In this document: one piece after another, positions 1-11,680 of the stretch | Layout: the number at the start of each line of letters is the position of its first letter | How positions within the stretch are numbered: position 1 is the stretch's first letter | NCBI GenBank assembly: GCA_032719365.1 | Contig: CM064871.1 | Span: forward strand, 64,678,416-64,742,415 | Reading direction: 5' to 3' | From: Prinsepia uniflora | Lineage: Eukaryota; Streptophyta; Magnoliopsida; Rosales; Rosaceae | Length of the DNA stretch: 64,000 nt | The notes under the pieces: model-generated | What the model was told of the DNA's origin: nothing | Database searches by the model: none | Seen by the model: only the letters and a program-made list of their open reading frames with translations | Translations under genes and position numbers: made by a program

Positions 1-973
1 CACCCCCAAACTTTGAGATATTTATAAGAATGTCTACAACCTTTTCATAACTCATATGGCATTTTGCAACTTCTTATAAAGTAATTTATTGAGAATATAA
101 TTTGCGGAAAGCAAAGCATCTCCCCACAAATTCTAGGTTACTCCAAAACTTGTCAACATAACATTCATCATTTCCTTCAAAATTTAGTTTTTGCGTTCAG
201 TAATACCATTTTTTTGAGGTGAATGAGGAGCAGTAGTTTGGTGAATAATCTCAGGCTAAGCACAAAACTCAACAAAGAGTGTAACATATTTACCACCCTT
301 GTCACTCATCAAAACCTTAATCTTTCTGCTAAGTTGATTCTCAACTTCATTCTTATAATGTTGAAACAATACTAAGGCTTCATCATTACTTCTAAGCAAA
401 TAAATATAGTAATATCTTGTGCAATCATCTATAAAAGTAATGAAATACTTTTTTCCACTCTAGTGTGCACATACTTTAAACCACAAATATCATTACGAAT
501 TAATTCTAGAGATTATGTACTTACTTTCTATAGAATGGAAACACGTTCTAGTTTGTTTGGCTACAACACAAATGTCACAATGGTAATTTCCATAAATATT
601 AAACTTGGGTAATAAATTCATGTTAACTAATCTACGCATAGTATCATAATTAACATGTCCTAATCTACTATGCCAAACATTTGGGGGCTCAATAATATAA
701 GAAAAATGAACTCTATTATTATTATTAATAGAATGTACAACAATCGTTACATTCATCTCGAAAAGACCATTATTCAGATACCCTTTCCCCATATACATCC
801 CTTTGTACAAATTTGTCAAACTCATAGAGCAATATGAATCCAATCTTGTCTAATAAAGATCTAGAAACCAGGTGTTTTCAAATATTAGGCACATAAAGCA
901 CTTCGTTCAAAGTTAGTTCCTTGTCAAAAGTCATCTTGAGGACTACCTTTTCTTGACCTTCGACCTTAGAAGC
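1..973 (-). pseudogene. Ty1/copia element: protease tail, GAG-pre-integrase and integrase fragment
   Basis: Decayed copia polyprotein read right to left. At about 970-850 the translation matches the stretch after copia protease (KVEGQEKVVLKM, then LTLNEVLYVP). At 843-493 lies the GAG-pre-integrase domain with WHSRLGH and CDIC, the His/Cys residues of the integrase HHCC zinc site. At about 490-1 comes the integrase core, including HQTTAPHSPQKNGITERK; in-frame stops interrupt it. The fragment is cut by the window edge on the left and by an LTR insertion at 974 on the right. It continues in the same frame order at 6554-7430 and 10282-10482. No reverse transcriptase is present in the window. Family assignment is firm; the element cannot be functional. 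Confidence 0.85.
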
Positions 974-1310
974 TGTAACGACCCGATAATTCAAAAAAAC
1001 ATAAATTCAAAAGTTTGAATGTAAAATGGTGTTTTACCCCTGTAATTATGGTGGTCAAAGTTAACTTTTTAATTGAACTAATTTTTGCACAATTTTTTAG
1101 GACCATTGTTAGGTCTCGGGATTTTGAATCCATTTACAGGCGACATACCAAAATCAGAGATTGGATGAGGAAATTATGGGTCTGGAATACCAGGGGTATT
1201 TTGGTAATTTTACAAGTAAGGGCATTTTTATCTTTTGGTTAATTGGATGAGTTAGCCCAGCTCTGTGGGATGGTGACACGTGTCATTGCCTGAGTTGGAT
1301 TGATGGAAAC

Positions 1311-1366
<56 letters not shown>

Positions 1367-1552
1367 TTTGTTGAAGTATGTATGTGTGTTTGTTTGTTGA
1401 AGTATGTATGTGTGTTTGTTTGTTGAAGTATGTATGTGTGTTTGTTGTTGTTTCAGTCGGGAAGCAAAAACAAGAAAAAAGAAAGTAACTGAAGAGGGAG
1501 AGAAGCAAGAGAGAAGATAGGAGAGTATGAAGAGAGGGAGGAAGAGAAAACA
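974..1552 (+). repeat. LTR head, copy 1 (truncated)
   Basis: First copy of the LTR that recurs at 4713 and 5546: same TGTAACGACCCG start, same TTGGTAATTTTACAAG block, same G-box dyad (degenerate here at 1272-1285), same GT microsatellite and same AAGAAAGAGG purine stretch. It stops at GAGAAAACA where another LTR begins. Confidence 0.75.
1314..1450. repeat. (GT)n microsatellite followed by a 26-bp minisatellite
   Basis: About 48 bp of pure GT, then three copies of a unit reading GTTTGTTTGTTGAAGTATGTAT plus GTGT. The two other copies of this LTR carry GT at the same place with different lengths, so the tract is part of the LTR. Confidence 0.95.
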
Positions 1553-4423
1553 TGGCAGGAATCACCCCGATTAACACCCCGATAACCGGGACAAACCCTA
1601 CTCCCGTCTGACAACCCAACTCAAAAGACCAAAATAACCATACAAAAACCACGAAATATACACTGCCAGACCAGGGAGAAGTTATAATACAACTAGTCCA
1701 CAGTAGCACAGAGCATAGTACATTACAAGATAAGACAAAAAAGCCTACTAAGGGATGGCTACACGAGCAACGGGAAAACTCTATGCCTCCGCCTCTGCCT
1801 CAACGTTAGCCCCGACGCTAGCACCACGACCTGGAAGGTGTTAAAAACATTAAAAGCATGAGTTGACTAAAAATAAATAAGAGATATAAAACCGTTTACG
1901 AAATAAACCAGGGTTCACCCTCCGTTTGAAAACATGCATGCATAACCAAGTATTCGAAAACAACTATATGTACGATATGAAAATAAGTATGGAAAGCATT
2001 ATAAATCAAAACCAAAGTTCGGGCACTCGGCCCTAAATCCATAAATCCATAAAAACCAAGTTATTCGGGTCACAGCTCAAAACATTCGAAAACTAGTGAA
2101 AACCCAGTGAAAAGCATCAATCATACAAGTTTACTGGATCTCAAGTGCGCCCGAATCTTTAAACTCAAAACCATGCGGAAATAACCAGGCCTTCCCGGGA
2201 TATCAACGAGTCTTTAAACTCAAAACACAATCATAGGCCTCGGGGGGTATCACAATCACCGAGTCTTTAAACTCAAAACACATACCGAGTCTTTAAACTC
2301 AAAACATATCAATCCAGGGCCCTCCCCCCGTCAATCATCCGAGTCTTTAAACTCAAAACCAGATCCAATGGGTTTTTCTCTTTTTCCGGGTCTTTAAACC
2401 CAAAACCATTTTTCAAGCACAAGAAAATGCATCGAAATCCGAAAACCAAAGCCAAACTGGAAATCTTCGAAAACCGAAATCACGTTTAATCGAAAGGGGA
2501 CTTCCGCCCGAATTTCACATCAAATCTCAATTCATATCCTCAAATCTCTAGTAAAACATATCCGTATAAACATAAATCATTCATTCGAAAAAATCCTCAA
2601 AAACATAACAGAATCATATTCTTGAAGTACGTACAAATCCGATAACTTATATTGAAAAACGTGAAATCAAGTAAAGCAAGCATATAGAAATCATAGGCAT
2701 AAAATCATATATCGAAAGCATAAGATCATATATCAAAACATAAAGAAATAAGTAAAAACAGTTATGCATGCTCGGTTAGAAAACAAACAGTCCACTCACA
2801 AGGTCCGAACACGTCACTCGCGTCCTGTACGCTTCTCGGCTGTCTTAGGAATACCCCAACTTGTCAAAAGTCACCATTCCAAGTCACGAACACTTCATTA
2901 AAGCTTACCCTAATTTCCCCAATTTCTCCAGATTTTTAAACGTAATTAAACGAACCCCTAAACCTTCGAATACTCAGAACTACCTCGATACGGTATCCGA
3001 TCGACTCAAAACTTGTCCTAAAATGTTCGTTACATCGATTAGAGTGAAAACCATGTTGAACGTTTCCCCAGAACATGCTCCACGCGCCCTCACGTGCCGC
3101 CCAAAGGGGCTGCGCGTGGGAGCCACGCGCTGCTGCAGTGTCATCGTCAACGTCCAGCCAACCCGGTCCAGACCAGTCGGGTCCAACCGAGCCGACGAAG
3201 CCGGTTTTCACTCGTTTTCAGTCCAATTTCAATCCTATCTACACCCTAAGTTTCGTCCTTGAATTTGTGATTGTTTCACTGAATAAAAACACAAAATAAG
3301 GTCCTATTTCTTACCTTCCAAACTCGAACCAAAAGTCAGAAAAATTGACCTTCGGATTCCGGCTACCAGTTTCCCTTCCAGTCACGAGTTCGAGTCCCTG
3401 AGCTTGATAGTAGTCTTCTACAGCTGCCAGAGTCAACAAACTCACTCAACCAGTCCTTAAACCTCACGACTTTGATTTTGAACAAAACTGGAAAACAGAG
3501 GACCCAAATGAGTTACCTGTTTCTCTGCTCACCGCCGTGAGCTCCACCGTGGTTCTACTCTTCCCAAGCCACTTCCTCAGTCCTCTGAACACCACCAAAA
3601 ACCCAGACTTGACTGGTTTGATCACTTGAGCTCTCAGCCGTGCACGGTGGTCTCTCTGTTTTCTGAGTATTTCTCACTTCCTCTCAGCCTTTTCCTCACA
3701 CAACTCTCACCAAGAATCACTCACCAGACTTCTCTGATTACTCACACTCGATCACAAATAACTCACACCCTGAAAACTGATCGATAACTCTCTGTCCCAG
3801 TCTCTCTGTTTCTTCAGTTGCACGATTAACCCAACCAACCAATTTAAATTGTAACCGTGAGAGAAGGCTGGAAACCACTAGACAGAGGCCAGGTTTAAAC
3901 ACCCTGTGGACTTAGCCCACAAATATCCAATCCCAGCCTCCCAAATGTCCTTATCCGGTTGGACACAAATCCCAAGATGTAAAAAGACTGATTTGCCCCT
4001 AAATGTCAAAATTACCATTTTACCCTTCACTTCCTAGACCCATATCTTATCCATCTGATGTCCGATGACGGCGTACCGCCTGTCGTTGTACTCAGGACGT
4101 CGAGACCTACCTAACAGTCCTAGATTTCCGTGAAGAAAACTTGTCGTGCAAAAAGTCAACAAATTTCCCCTTTTTAACCAAATTATGAAAATTCCCTCGA
4201 CCTTCCGAACATCACAACTTCCTCCTCGGATGTCGGAATCAGACGTGTCACCTGTCTATGGACTCGTGACGTCCCGAACTAAAGGTCAACATTTTGCCCA
4301 TTCTAGGGGCAAAATCGTCATTATGCACCGTCCGTCAAAAAGTATCCAACTAATCACCGATTATCTTCGTTAATCCTTCATTAACCACTAATATAATCCC
4401 AACTTCCGGGGCGGGTCGTTACA
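1553..4423 (-). mobile_element. Gypsy-type LTR (2.87 kb), minus orientation
   Basis: Reads TGGCAGGAATCACCCC on the left and GCGGGTCGTTACA on the right, so on the minus strand it begins TGTAACGACCCGCCCC. It is followed at 4424 by a purine tract (AAGGAGGGTAGAT on the minus strand) and about 140 bp of element interior, so it is the 3' LTR of a truncated element and not a clean solo LTR. No target duplication is visible (AAACA on the left is not repeated). It carries the shared LTR modules: CATGCATG at 1935-1945, GTCCACTCAC at about 2790, and a perfect 8-bp-arm GC hairpin at 3112-3130. Two open frames of 91-133 codons inside it look fortuitous. Confidence 0.75.
2155..2405. repeat. GAGTCTTTAAACTC near-palindrome array in LTR
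   Basis: About seven copies of (G/C)(A/G)GTCTTTAAACTC, irregularly spaced with GC-rich spacers. The unit is the palindrome GAGTTTAAACTC with one extra C. The same motif forms arrays in the LTRs at 57125-57340 and, reversed, at 62120-62345. Confidence 0.85.
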
Positions 4424-4712
4424 ATCTACCCTCCTTAAAAATAATTCGTCCCAGAAATTCCACATCTCGTACTTCCGTAACCAGCCGGGAGAAATCCAAC
4501 TGATCCTACACCTGGGTCTCCTACCCGGTGTTCATCTCCTGCCAAACCAACTTATCCCGACAGGTGGATTACGCGTGGTCGAAAATGATTGTATTGTGCC
4601 TAGAGATGTTTGTAAAATGTTTACATGTGGTACATTAGTACAAGTTTTGCGTATTTAGTGGTTGTGGGGATGCATTCGAATTTCGAGGACGAAATTCTCT
4701 AAGTGGGTAGAT
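4424..4712. other. Junction of two element interiors with purine tracts
   Basis: 4424-4565 is the 3' interior of the minus-strand element whose LTR ends at 4423, with its purine tract at 4424-4436. From about 4577 (GGTCGAAAATGATTGTATTG) to 4712 the sequence is the plus-strand 3' interior of the other element, repeated at 5411-5545. It ends in a CGAGGACGAAATTCTCTAAG motif and purine tract directly before the LTR at 4713. The AATTTCGGGGACGAAATT type motif before the purine tract is also seen in the two complete gypsy elements here. Confidence 0.6.
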
Positions 4713-5053
4713 TGTAACGACCCGAAAATTCAAAAAACGTAAATTCGAAAGTTTGAATGTAAAATCACTTTTTGCCCTTGTAATTATGTTGGTCAAAGTT
4801 GACTTTTTAATTGGACTACTTTTTGAAAAGTTTTCGAGGACCATTTTGTAGATCTTGGAATTTTGAATGTAACGACCCGAAAATTCGAAAAAGGAAAATT
4901 GGAGATTGAATGAGGACGTTAAGAGTCTGGAATAGCTGAGGGTATTTTGGTAATTTTACAAGGGCATTTTCGTCTCTTGGTTAATTGGGTGAGTCAGCCC
5001 AACCCTATGGGATGGTGACACGTGTCACCATCTGGGCTGGATTGGTGGCAGCA

Positions 5054-5100
<47 letters not shown>

Positions 5101-5330
5101 TGTGTCTGTGTATTTGTTTAAGTATGTATGTGTGTTGTTGTTTCGGTCGGGAAGGAAAAACAAGAAAAAAAGAAAAAGACTCAAGAGGGAAAGAAGCAAG
5201 AGAGAAGAGAGGAGAATGAGAAGAGGGGGAGGGAGAGAAAACATGAAGAAGAATAGAGTGTTGGACTCAGACTGAAAGGGAGAAAGAGAAAGAGACCCGA
5301 GAAGGATTTTCAGGTTTGGAAGTTTCCAAC
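4713..5330 (+). repeat. LTR head, copy 2
   Basis: Second copy of the LTR head. It contains a perfect 22-bp dyad at 5011-5032 (arm GATGGTGACAC) with a central CACGTG, then a GT microsatellite (about 5054-5099). It diverges from copy 3 after GGTTTGGAAGTT at about 5327 and runs into interior sequence, so its 3' part was deleted. At 4867-4890 it contains a second copy of its own first bases (TGTAACGACCCGAAAATTCG) in place of the sequence found in copy 3. Confidence 0.7.
5054..5099. repeat. (GT)n microsatellite in LTR copy 2
   Basis: About 46 bp of near-pure GT at the position homologous to the tracts at 1314 and 5870. Confidence 0.95.
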
Positions 5331-5545
5331 TAGTGGGGCTAGTAGGGCTGGAGGTAGATAGCAAAGACGTGGCCAGCCTTCGGGTCCACGGACTTAGGTA
5401 CCATAGAGTGGTCCAAAATGATTGTATTGTGCCTAGAGATGTTTGTAAAATGTTTACATGTGGTACATTAGTACAAATTTTGAGTATTTAGTGGCTGTGG
5501 GGATGCATTCAAATTTCGGGGACGAAATTCTCTAAGGGGGTAGAT

Positions 5546-5868
5546 TGTAACAACCCGAAAATTTAAAAAACGTAAATTCAAAAGTTTGAATGTAAAATCA
5601 CTTTTTGCCCCTATAATTATGTTGGTCAAAGTTAACTTTTTAAAAAGTTTTTTAGGACCATTGTGTAGATCTTGGGATTTTGAATCCATTAACAGGTAAC
5701 ATGTCGAAATTGGAGATTATACGAGGACATTAAGGGTCTGGAATACCTGAGGGTATTTTGGTAATTTTAAAAGTAAGGGCATTTTCATCTCTTGGTTAAT
5801 TGGGTGAGTCAGCCCAGCCCTGTGGGATGGTGACACGTGTCACCATCTGGGATGGATTGGTGGTAGCA

Positions 5869-5963
<95 letters not shown>

Positions 5964-6553
5964 TTTGTTTGTTGTTGTTTTGGATGGGAAGGAAAAATAA
6001 GAAAAAAGAAAGACTCAAGAGGGAGAGAAGCAAGAGAGAAGAGAGGAGAGTAAGAAGAGATGGAGGAAGAGAAAACATGAAGAAGAAGAGAGTGTTGGAC
6101 TCAAACTGAGAGGGAGAGAAAGAAAGTGACCCGAGAAGGATTTTCAGGTTTGGAAGTTGTCAACCCATTTTTTACTTGAAACCTTGAAACCAAGACCCCA
6201 GATGACATCCTTGAGTTCTTGCGACCATAACTAGCCGTTAGTTTGTGATTTTGGACGTTGAATTCACCCAAGATCAAAACACCAATCTTGGCCGAAAGTG
6301 GAGAGATCAGGTGAAGAGTTGGGATGAAGGATTCCTAGAATTTACAGAGGAGCGTACGACTCAGAATCGAACTGCGTGGATGGCCATGGCACGAAGATCA
6401 AGACTAATCGAGAGGCAGCGGCATGCATGGGAATCAATACGATTATCCCTTGCCTAACAAATGTTAGGGGTATTTTTAGAACTTTGGTTGACTCGTCCGA
6501 CGGGAGCAGAACTATGTACGGTTATCAAAGCATTTTCGGGACGGGTTCTGTTA
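5546..6553 (+). repeat. LTR copy 3, full length (1.0 kb)
   Basis: Starts TGTAACAACCCG after the purine tract GGGGGTAGAT and ends GGGACGGGTTCTGTTA. It is the only complete copy of this LTR. It carries the 22-bp G-box dyad at 5826-5847 and a long GT tract. The end is TA, not CA, as in the gypsy LTRs at 11180 and 18527. Confidence 0.75.
5868..5962. repeat. (GT)n microsatellite in LTR copy 3
   Basis: About 92 bp of pure GT, the longest of the three homologous tracts. Frames through it encode only Val-Cys or His-Thr runs and are not genes. Confidence 0.97.
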
Positions 6554-7430
6554 GAAGTCGAAGAGTTTCCCATAAATAACTTTATGATAGCTTATGAACA
6601 TCTTTCTATCTAAGCAAATGTGGAGTGTAGCTTCAGTGTCTATCCACAATTCCTTGATATTTTTTTACCAAGTTTACTTCAGAGATTACAGCCGAGAGAT
6701 TGAATTCAGATAGATCATTTGAAATCTTATCCTCTTTGGTCATGTGAATTTTTGTGGTATTGTCCTTAGTATTTTTTAGAACGATAGTTTGATGCCCTAT
6801 GTATAGAGTTGTTACACTTAAAGCACTTGCCTTTGAACTCTCCATTTTTCTTTGAGTTCCATTAACTAGAGCTTTCTCCATCCTTCTTCTTTTTTTTTTC
6901 CTTGTTCTTTGGCCTAGCTTCCACAACATGTTCCTTAGCCACCATGGAATTTCTAGTGGTCTTTTTTTCAAAACCACGGTTATCTTCCTCAATTCTTTAC
7001 CTCACGATCAGATCCTCAAATTCTATCTCTTTGCGCTTATGGTTGAGATAATTCTTGAAGTCTTTCCAAAAAGGTGGCAATATTTCAATTACAACAGCAA
7101 CTATCAAAGTCTCACTTAGTACTATGTTCTCTGCATTAATCTCATGGAGAACAAGTTGGAGTTCATGGACTTGGTTGATAACTGCCTTGGAGTCTACTAT
7201 CTTGTAGTCAAGAATCTAACCGACCACGAATTTCTTCATCCCAATATCTTCAATGTTGTATTTCTTGTCAAGCGACGCCCACATGGCGTTGACAGTTTTG
7301 ATTGAACCATATACATTATATAGAGAATTATCCAATCCATTAAGGATACAGCTCTTGCATATGAAATCTGAATGATGTCACGCATCTACAGCAGATGCTT
7401 CTGTAGTAGAACAACTTACATGAGGATTTT
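6554..7430 (-). pseudogene. Ty1/copia gag (UBN2) and protease-start fragment
   Basis: Middle piece of the split copia element. From 7430 leftward the translation reads SDFICKSCILNGLDNSLYNV, then VNAMWASLDKKYN, then FKNYLNHKRKEIEFEDLIV: the UBN2 gag domain of copia elements. A decayed zinc knuckle follows at about 6830-6790 (cysteines lost), then ELWIDTEATLHIC, where copia proteases have D-T/S-G-A; the catalytic triplet is altered to DTE. Several in-frame stops are present. An open frame at 6633-6992 is part of this decayed gag and is not a separate gene. Confidence 0.85.
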
Positions 7431-10281
7431 TGTAACGACCCATCCCTAATTTGAGGGATTAATTAAGACTAATTATGGATTAGTGAGGCTAATCGGGAAT
7501 TAACCAAGGATTATCGAACCTAGCCTCGGGAATTAGCCGAGGATTATCGAACGTTCAGGGCGAAATTACAATTTTGCCTCTAAACGAGGGTAAAAAGTTG
7601 ACTTTTGACTTAGGAGGTCTGATGCACAAAGACCAAGGACCGTTACGTAGATCGTGTCAACACAAGTCCGTAGACAGGCGACACATCGAAATCGGATATT
7701 CGACGGGAAAGTTACCGTTCACGGAAGTTCCGAGGAACTATTTACAACGGCACGTTTTACGAGATAAAGTGGACTTTTGTTCTATTCTGGGCCCCATATA
7801 TTTTGTTTCTGGCCCAATGGATGAGTGACAAGTGTCACTCATCACTCATCCATTGCCCAATATGATTACATACATGCATATCACCCCATTTCATCCTCAT
7901 CGATTTTTCACCCGATCTCACCCGAAACCCACAAACCTACCCCTCCCCACTTCCTTTGATTGAAACCAGCAGCTGGGTTGCCTGAGAAAGTGACAAAAGG
8001 TGGCTGAGAGATCAGACGGCGGTAAAGGCCAGGCTGAGCCGTCATAGACGGCGGAGGAAGGTAAATTGAGAACCCCGTTTTGATTTCGAATTCGATATTT
8101 TTAGTTTGGACATTGGGGGGATAATTCTAATGATTTGATGATGTTTATGGGTTGTGTACAAGCCTTTGGGGATCAAGATCGTGGCCGGAGGTGGTCGAAA
8201 ACGGCCAGAAACAGAGGCTGGAAATTGGGCAAGGGTTCATCGATTCGAACAGGTATCTTCTGGGCTGTGCTTCCAATTTTTGAGTCCATAGATTGGTTGT
8301 ATAGGATGGTACGAAGGGTTAGGAATTGGAAAGAATGAAAATGGTTGAAAAATTGGAGAGAACCAGCTTCACTGGTCCGGTTGGACCGAATTTACAATGA
8401 ACCGGGTTTGAACTGGTTCACACGAGGTTGACGATGACACTGTTCATCACGCGTGGGCTTCACGCGCAGTGCCTTTGGGCGGCGCGTGGAGGCGCATTGG
8501 ACCTTGTTTGGGAATGTTTTCAACATGTGAAATCATCCTTTCGATGTAATGAACATTTTGGGACAAGTTTTGAGTCGATCGGACATCGTTTTGATATAGT
8601 TTGGGATGTCCGAAAATTTAGGATCGAGCTTAAAAATAATAAAAAATTAGGGAAAATTACGGGACTTCAATGAGAGGTTAATGTGGTAGTTAGTAACCCT
8701 CTAGTATGATTTGAACAGGTTTGGGAACCCCGAAGATGGTGATTGGCCCGGGAGAGGCTTATGGTGTGCATATCGAGGCAGTAGCTAGGACAGTCTATGA
8801 GTGGACTTTGGGTTTCTAAATTGATGCATGCATAAATGATTTATATGAGTTTAAGAACATGTTTTGAGATTCCATGAGTGCATATGATTTAAATATGATT
8901 TGTAGGGCATTTTCAGAGGAAAATGCGTTAGTGCACGTAGTTTGAGATTTCTGTTTTATATGTTGTTTGGGCTTCGGCCGAGTGTACTATGTGCATATGT
9001 TTTATACGGTTTATATGTGATTCTGAAGGTTTCATGGAGAGGCGTGAAACAGAGGAACTGATTTACAATTTTGGAAGATTTCACGAAAGTGCGTGAAATC
9101 GAGATTCAGGCATGAGTCCCAATTGAAAGATGATTTGAAAGGGGCTTTGGAAATATGGGATCGAGCATGAGACCCATTTGATTGGAAACGATCAAACTTG
9201 GAGTCCATTTGACTTGATGAGAAATCAGGCTGGAGGCCCATTTGAGTTCTATGATCGGGCCAAGGGCCCGTTGGTTTACGAATTAGGGCTTGAGGCCTAG
9301 TTATGGTTTATAAATGTGATTTCAGGTCAGGGGCCCCAAATGGAATTCGATTTGGATTTATGATGGTTTTATGGAAAACCCGAGCGTAGCCCTTTGAACG
9401 GTTTTGAGATATTTTGTGAAACGGTTTTCCATGTACCATCCTCACGAACGGTTGCCCTCCAAACTTCCCATAGTATCCTGGAGTGGCGGGTTGTCTCCTC
9501 CAGACGTTTCGTAGTATCTTGGAGTAGTCACGGGGCATTGCCTACGAGGGTTCACTACATGGAACGACCGGTCCATATAGTGACTCAGGATCAGGATTGC
9601 TAGAGGTTAAAACCTCCCCCCAGGGAGGGTTATTGATCTGCGAGTCATTGACCTGGGTAGACCTTGGGGAGACTTGGGATTTGAGACCCCGGGTAGCACG
9701 CGTAGCTTAGAATCGTGACAAGATTGATTGTGACATCTGGGATGTCAGGCATCATGGATGCCGAGGATTGGTTTTAGGCTGAGACCCACATGTACTGGAT
9801 TTGGGCTAAAACCCATGTAATTTGATTTGGGCGAAGTCCCTACGGATTTGGTTTTGGGTTGAGTTCTCACATGATTGGTTTTGGGCTAAGTTCCCATATA
9901 CTTTGATTTTATGATTTTGGGCTAAAGCCCCAATGGTTTGATGATTGATTTAACTAAATGGTTTGATAACTAGTTTTCGAATGCATGCATGCTTTTTAGT
10001 AAAGGGCATAAACGTCTTTTTATGAAATGAATTTTTAATAAATGATTTATTTTGTCCACTCATAACTTTTCAATGATTTTAATGCCCTTCAGGTTGATCG
10101 CGGATGTGGGCTGTAGCGGAGACCGAGACATCCCTCTGATCCTGGTGCACTCTAGACGCCCCGGTGGGGCTAAGGTTGGAATTATCCCTTATCTGACACT
10201 TCGTTTCAGACGGGAGCAGACACGTCCCGCGTTAATCCCTGAGGGAGGGGGAGGGGGGAGGATTTGTGATGGGTCCTGTCA
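7431..10281 (+). mobile_element. Solo gypsy-type LTR (2.85 kb) inside copia gag
   Basis: Starts TGTAACGACCCATCCC and ends GGGTCCTGTCA. Flanks are ATTTT (7426-7430) and ATCTT (10282-10286), a TSD with one mismatch. Copia gag reads on across the insertion. Inside: dyad at 7821-7842 (10-bp arms ATGAGTGACA, centre AG), GC hairpin near 8450-8467, GAGTGGAC with TGCATGCAT at 8797-8830, and TGCATGCA with GTCCACTCAT at 9980-10065. The section between about 8940 and 9950 is a run of short GGGCT...GCCC-type repeats. No coding sequence supported. Confidence 0.85.
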
Positions 10282-10482
10282 ATCTTCCTTCAAGAACATA
10301 GCCAAATTAAGAGCAGTCAAATAGAACATCTTCTGTTGTCCGCTCTTAAATTCAGTTCCATTGAACTTTTTCGGTTTCTTTACGTAAGAAGATGAAGTTG
10401 GGATCACCACAGGTAGGGGATGAGCCACACGATTTCCCTTATCATTACTAGTAACATCATCACTAGTATTACTAGCCATCAT
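10282..10482 (-). pseudogene. Ty1/copia gag N-terminus
   Basis: From the ATG at 10482 the minus strand encodes a basic/Ser-rich leader, then KKPKKFNGTEFK and YLTALNLAMFLKED, the start of copia gag. The frame is open for 67 codons up to the LTR insertion at 10281 and resumes at 7430. This is the first of the three copia pieces. Confidence 0.85.
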
Positions 10483-11179
10483 TTTTCCTTCAATAAAGAG
10501 AAAAAAACATAATTCAATATAAATGAAGTAAAATATTTAAGAACCAAAAATAATTTAAAGATTCTCTAAATTAAATATAGTAATTACCAATAAAAAACTG
10601 TTTTGTCTTAAGATTGTTGTTAAAAACATTAATAATTGCTATGATAACATAAATATGAAACAAAAACCGATTTTATATTCAAAATGAAATCTAAAAGGAA
10701 ATCAAAATAAGAAACACTTTATAGGTGATTGAGTCTAGAACCTAGTTCTTTTTCCTAAAGGCGAAATTGCTAACTTACCGGTGCTCAAGGATTTTTTCTT
10801 AGAAAACATCTCTCAGGATATAACAATCGATTTCTTGCGGAAACAGTACTTAAATCCACAAGAATAATAAAGGAAAAATGTGTTTAAAACTCTATATGGA
10901 ACTATTCTAAGGTTAAATTCTTTATTGCACAAATTCTTCACAAGTGGAATGAGTTATGAATGATTGAAGTGCAGTGGACATCTCTATTTAATACCTCTTC
11001 ATAAGAGATACATCTATCCATAAAAGATACATCTTTTAAAACAATAATTTGATATTATTGGTCATAAAAGATGTGACTCTTAAAAATAACAATCGTGCAT
11101 TTCTGTTTAGAACCACATGCATGGATGTGATTGTTTGGTTATTATTTCATATGAATTTAGGCAGTTCTTGAGTGGTTGC
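10483..11179 (-). mobile_element. Leader, degenerate PBS and probable 5' LTR of the copia element
   Basis: Upstream of the gag start, the sequence ATTGCTATGATAACAT at 10635-10650 resembles the complement of the tRNA-iMet primer site (GCTCTGATACCA) with two changes, so the LTR probably begins near 10650. The LTR is AT-rich and its outer border is not visible; the gypsy insertion at 11180 cuts it or lies just outside. The paired LTR lies beyond the window. Confidence 0.4.
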
Positions 11180-11288
11180 TAACAGGACCCGTCCCGATCT
11201 GTCAGGACCCAACCCTCCTCGGTCAGGACCCGACTCATCTAGCACCATATTGTCCGTTTTGGGCCTCGCCCTCACGGTTTTGTTTTCG

Positions 11289-11366
11289 GGAGCTCATGGT
11301 GCAACTTCTCAGTGGGTCACCCATCATGGAATTGCACCAGCCTTAACTCGCTTAACTTTGGGCTTC
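11289..11366 (-). promoter_or_regulatory. 5S-rRNA-like promoter region in TRIM LTR (left copy)
   Basis: Minus strand reads CCCAAAGTTAAGCGAGTT, then CCATGATGGGTGACCC: the plant 5S rRNA A-box/intermediate/C-box region (AAGTTAAGCG... GATGGGTGACC... GGGAAGT). Established for Cassandra LTRs; Pol III activity here is inference. Confidence 0.8.
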
Positions 11367-11680
11367 CAATCCCCCCCAAAGCCACTTGAGCTCCCAAAAG
11401 TCCTAGTGCTAGATAAGTGTGTGCCTACACCTTTAAGGCACACCACCATCCTCTCCCAGACCATTCCCCCTCGCAGGAATGTGGGATTGTTCACTGTTCC
11501 CTCTAGGACACGGGTCTTACAATCCACCCTCCTTAGGGCCCAACGTCCTCGCTGGCACACTTCCCGGTCGGGGTCTGGCTCTGATACCAAATTGTCAGGA
11601 CCCAACCCTCCTCGGTCAGGACCCGACTCATCTAGCACCATATTGTCCGCTTTGGGTCTCGCCCTCATAGTTTTGTTTTC

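Larger units (their letters stand above)
974..6553 (+). mobile_element. Rearranged gypsy-type LTR element with three LTR heads, inserted in copia
   Basis: Starts TGTAACGACCCG and ends GGTTCTGTTA. It is flanked by GAAGC (969-973) and GAAGT (6554-6558), a 5-bp target duplication with one mismatch. Copia coding sequence resumes on both sides, which confirms the borders. Inside, the head of the same LTR occurs three times in direct orientation (974, 4713, 5546). The second and third are each preceded by the same short piece of element interior ending in a purine tract (CGAAATTCTCTAAG...GGTAGAT). No gag or pol remains. The first LTR head is broken by another element at 1553. Unequal LTR recombination plus deletion explains the layout; this is inference. 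Confidence 0.75.

Noticed and set aside
5800..6109. Open frames of Val-Cys, His-Thr and similar runs (also at 1239-1709 and 4985-5364)
   Set aside because: They are produced by GT microsatellites, which stay open in every frame.
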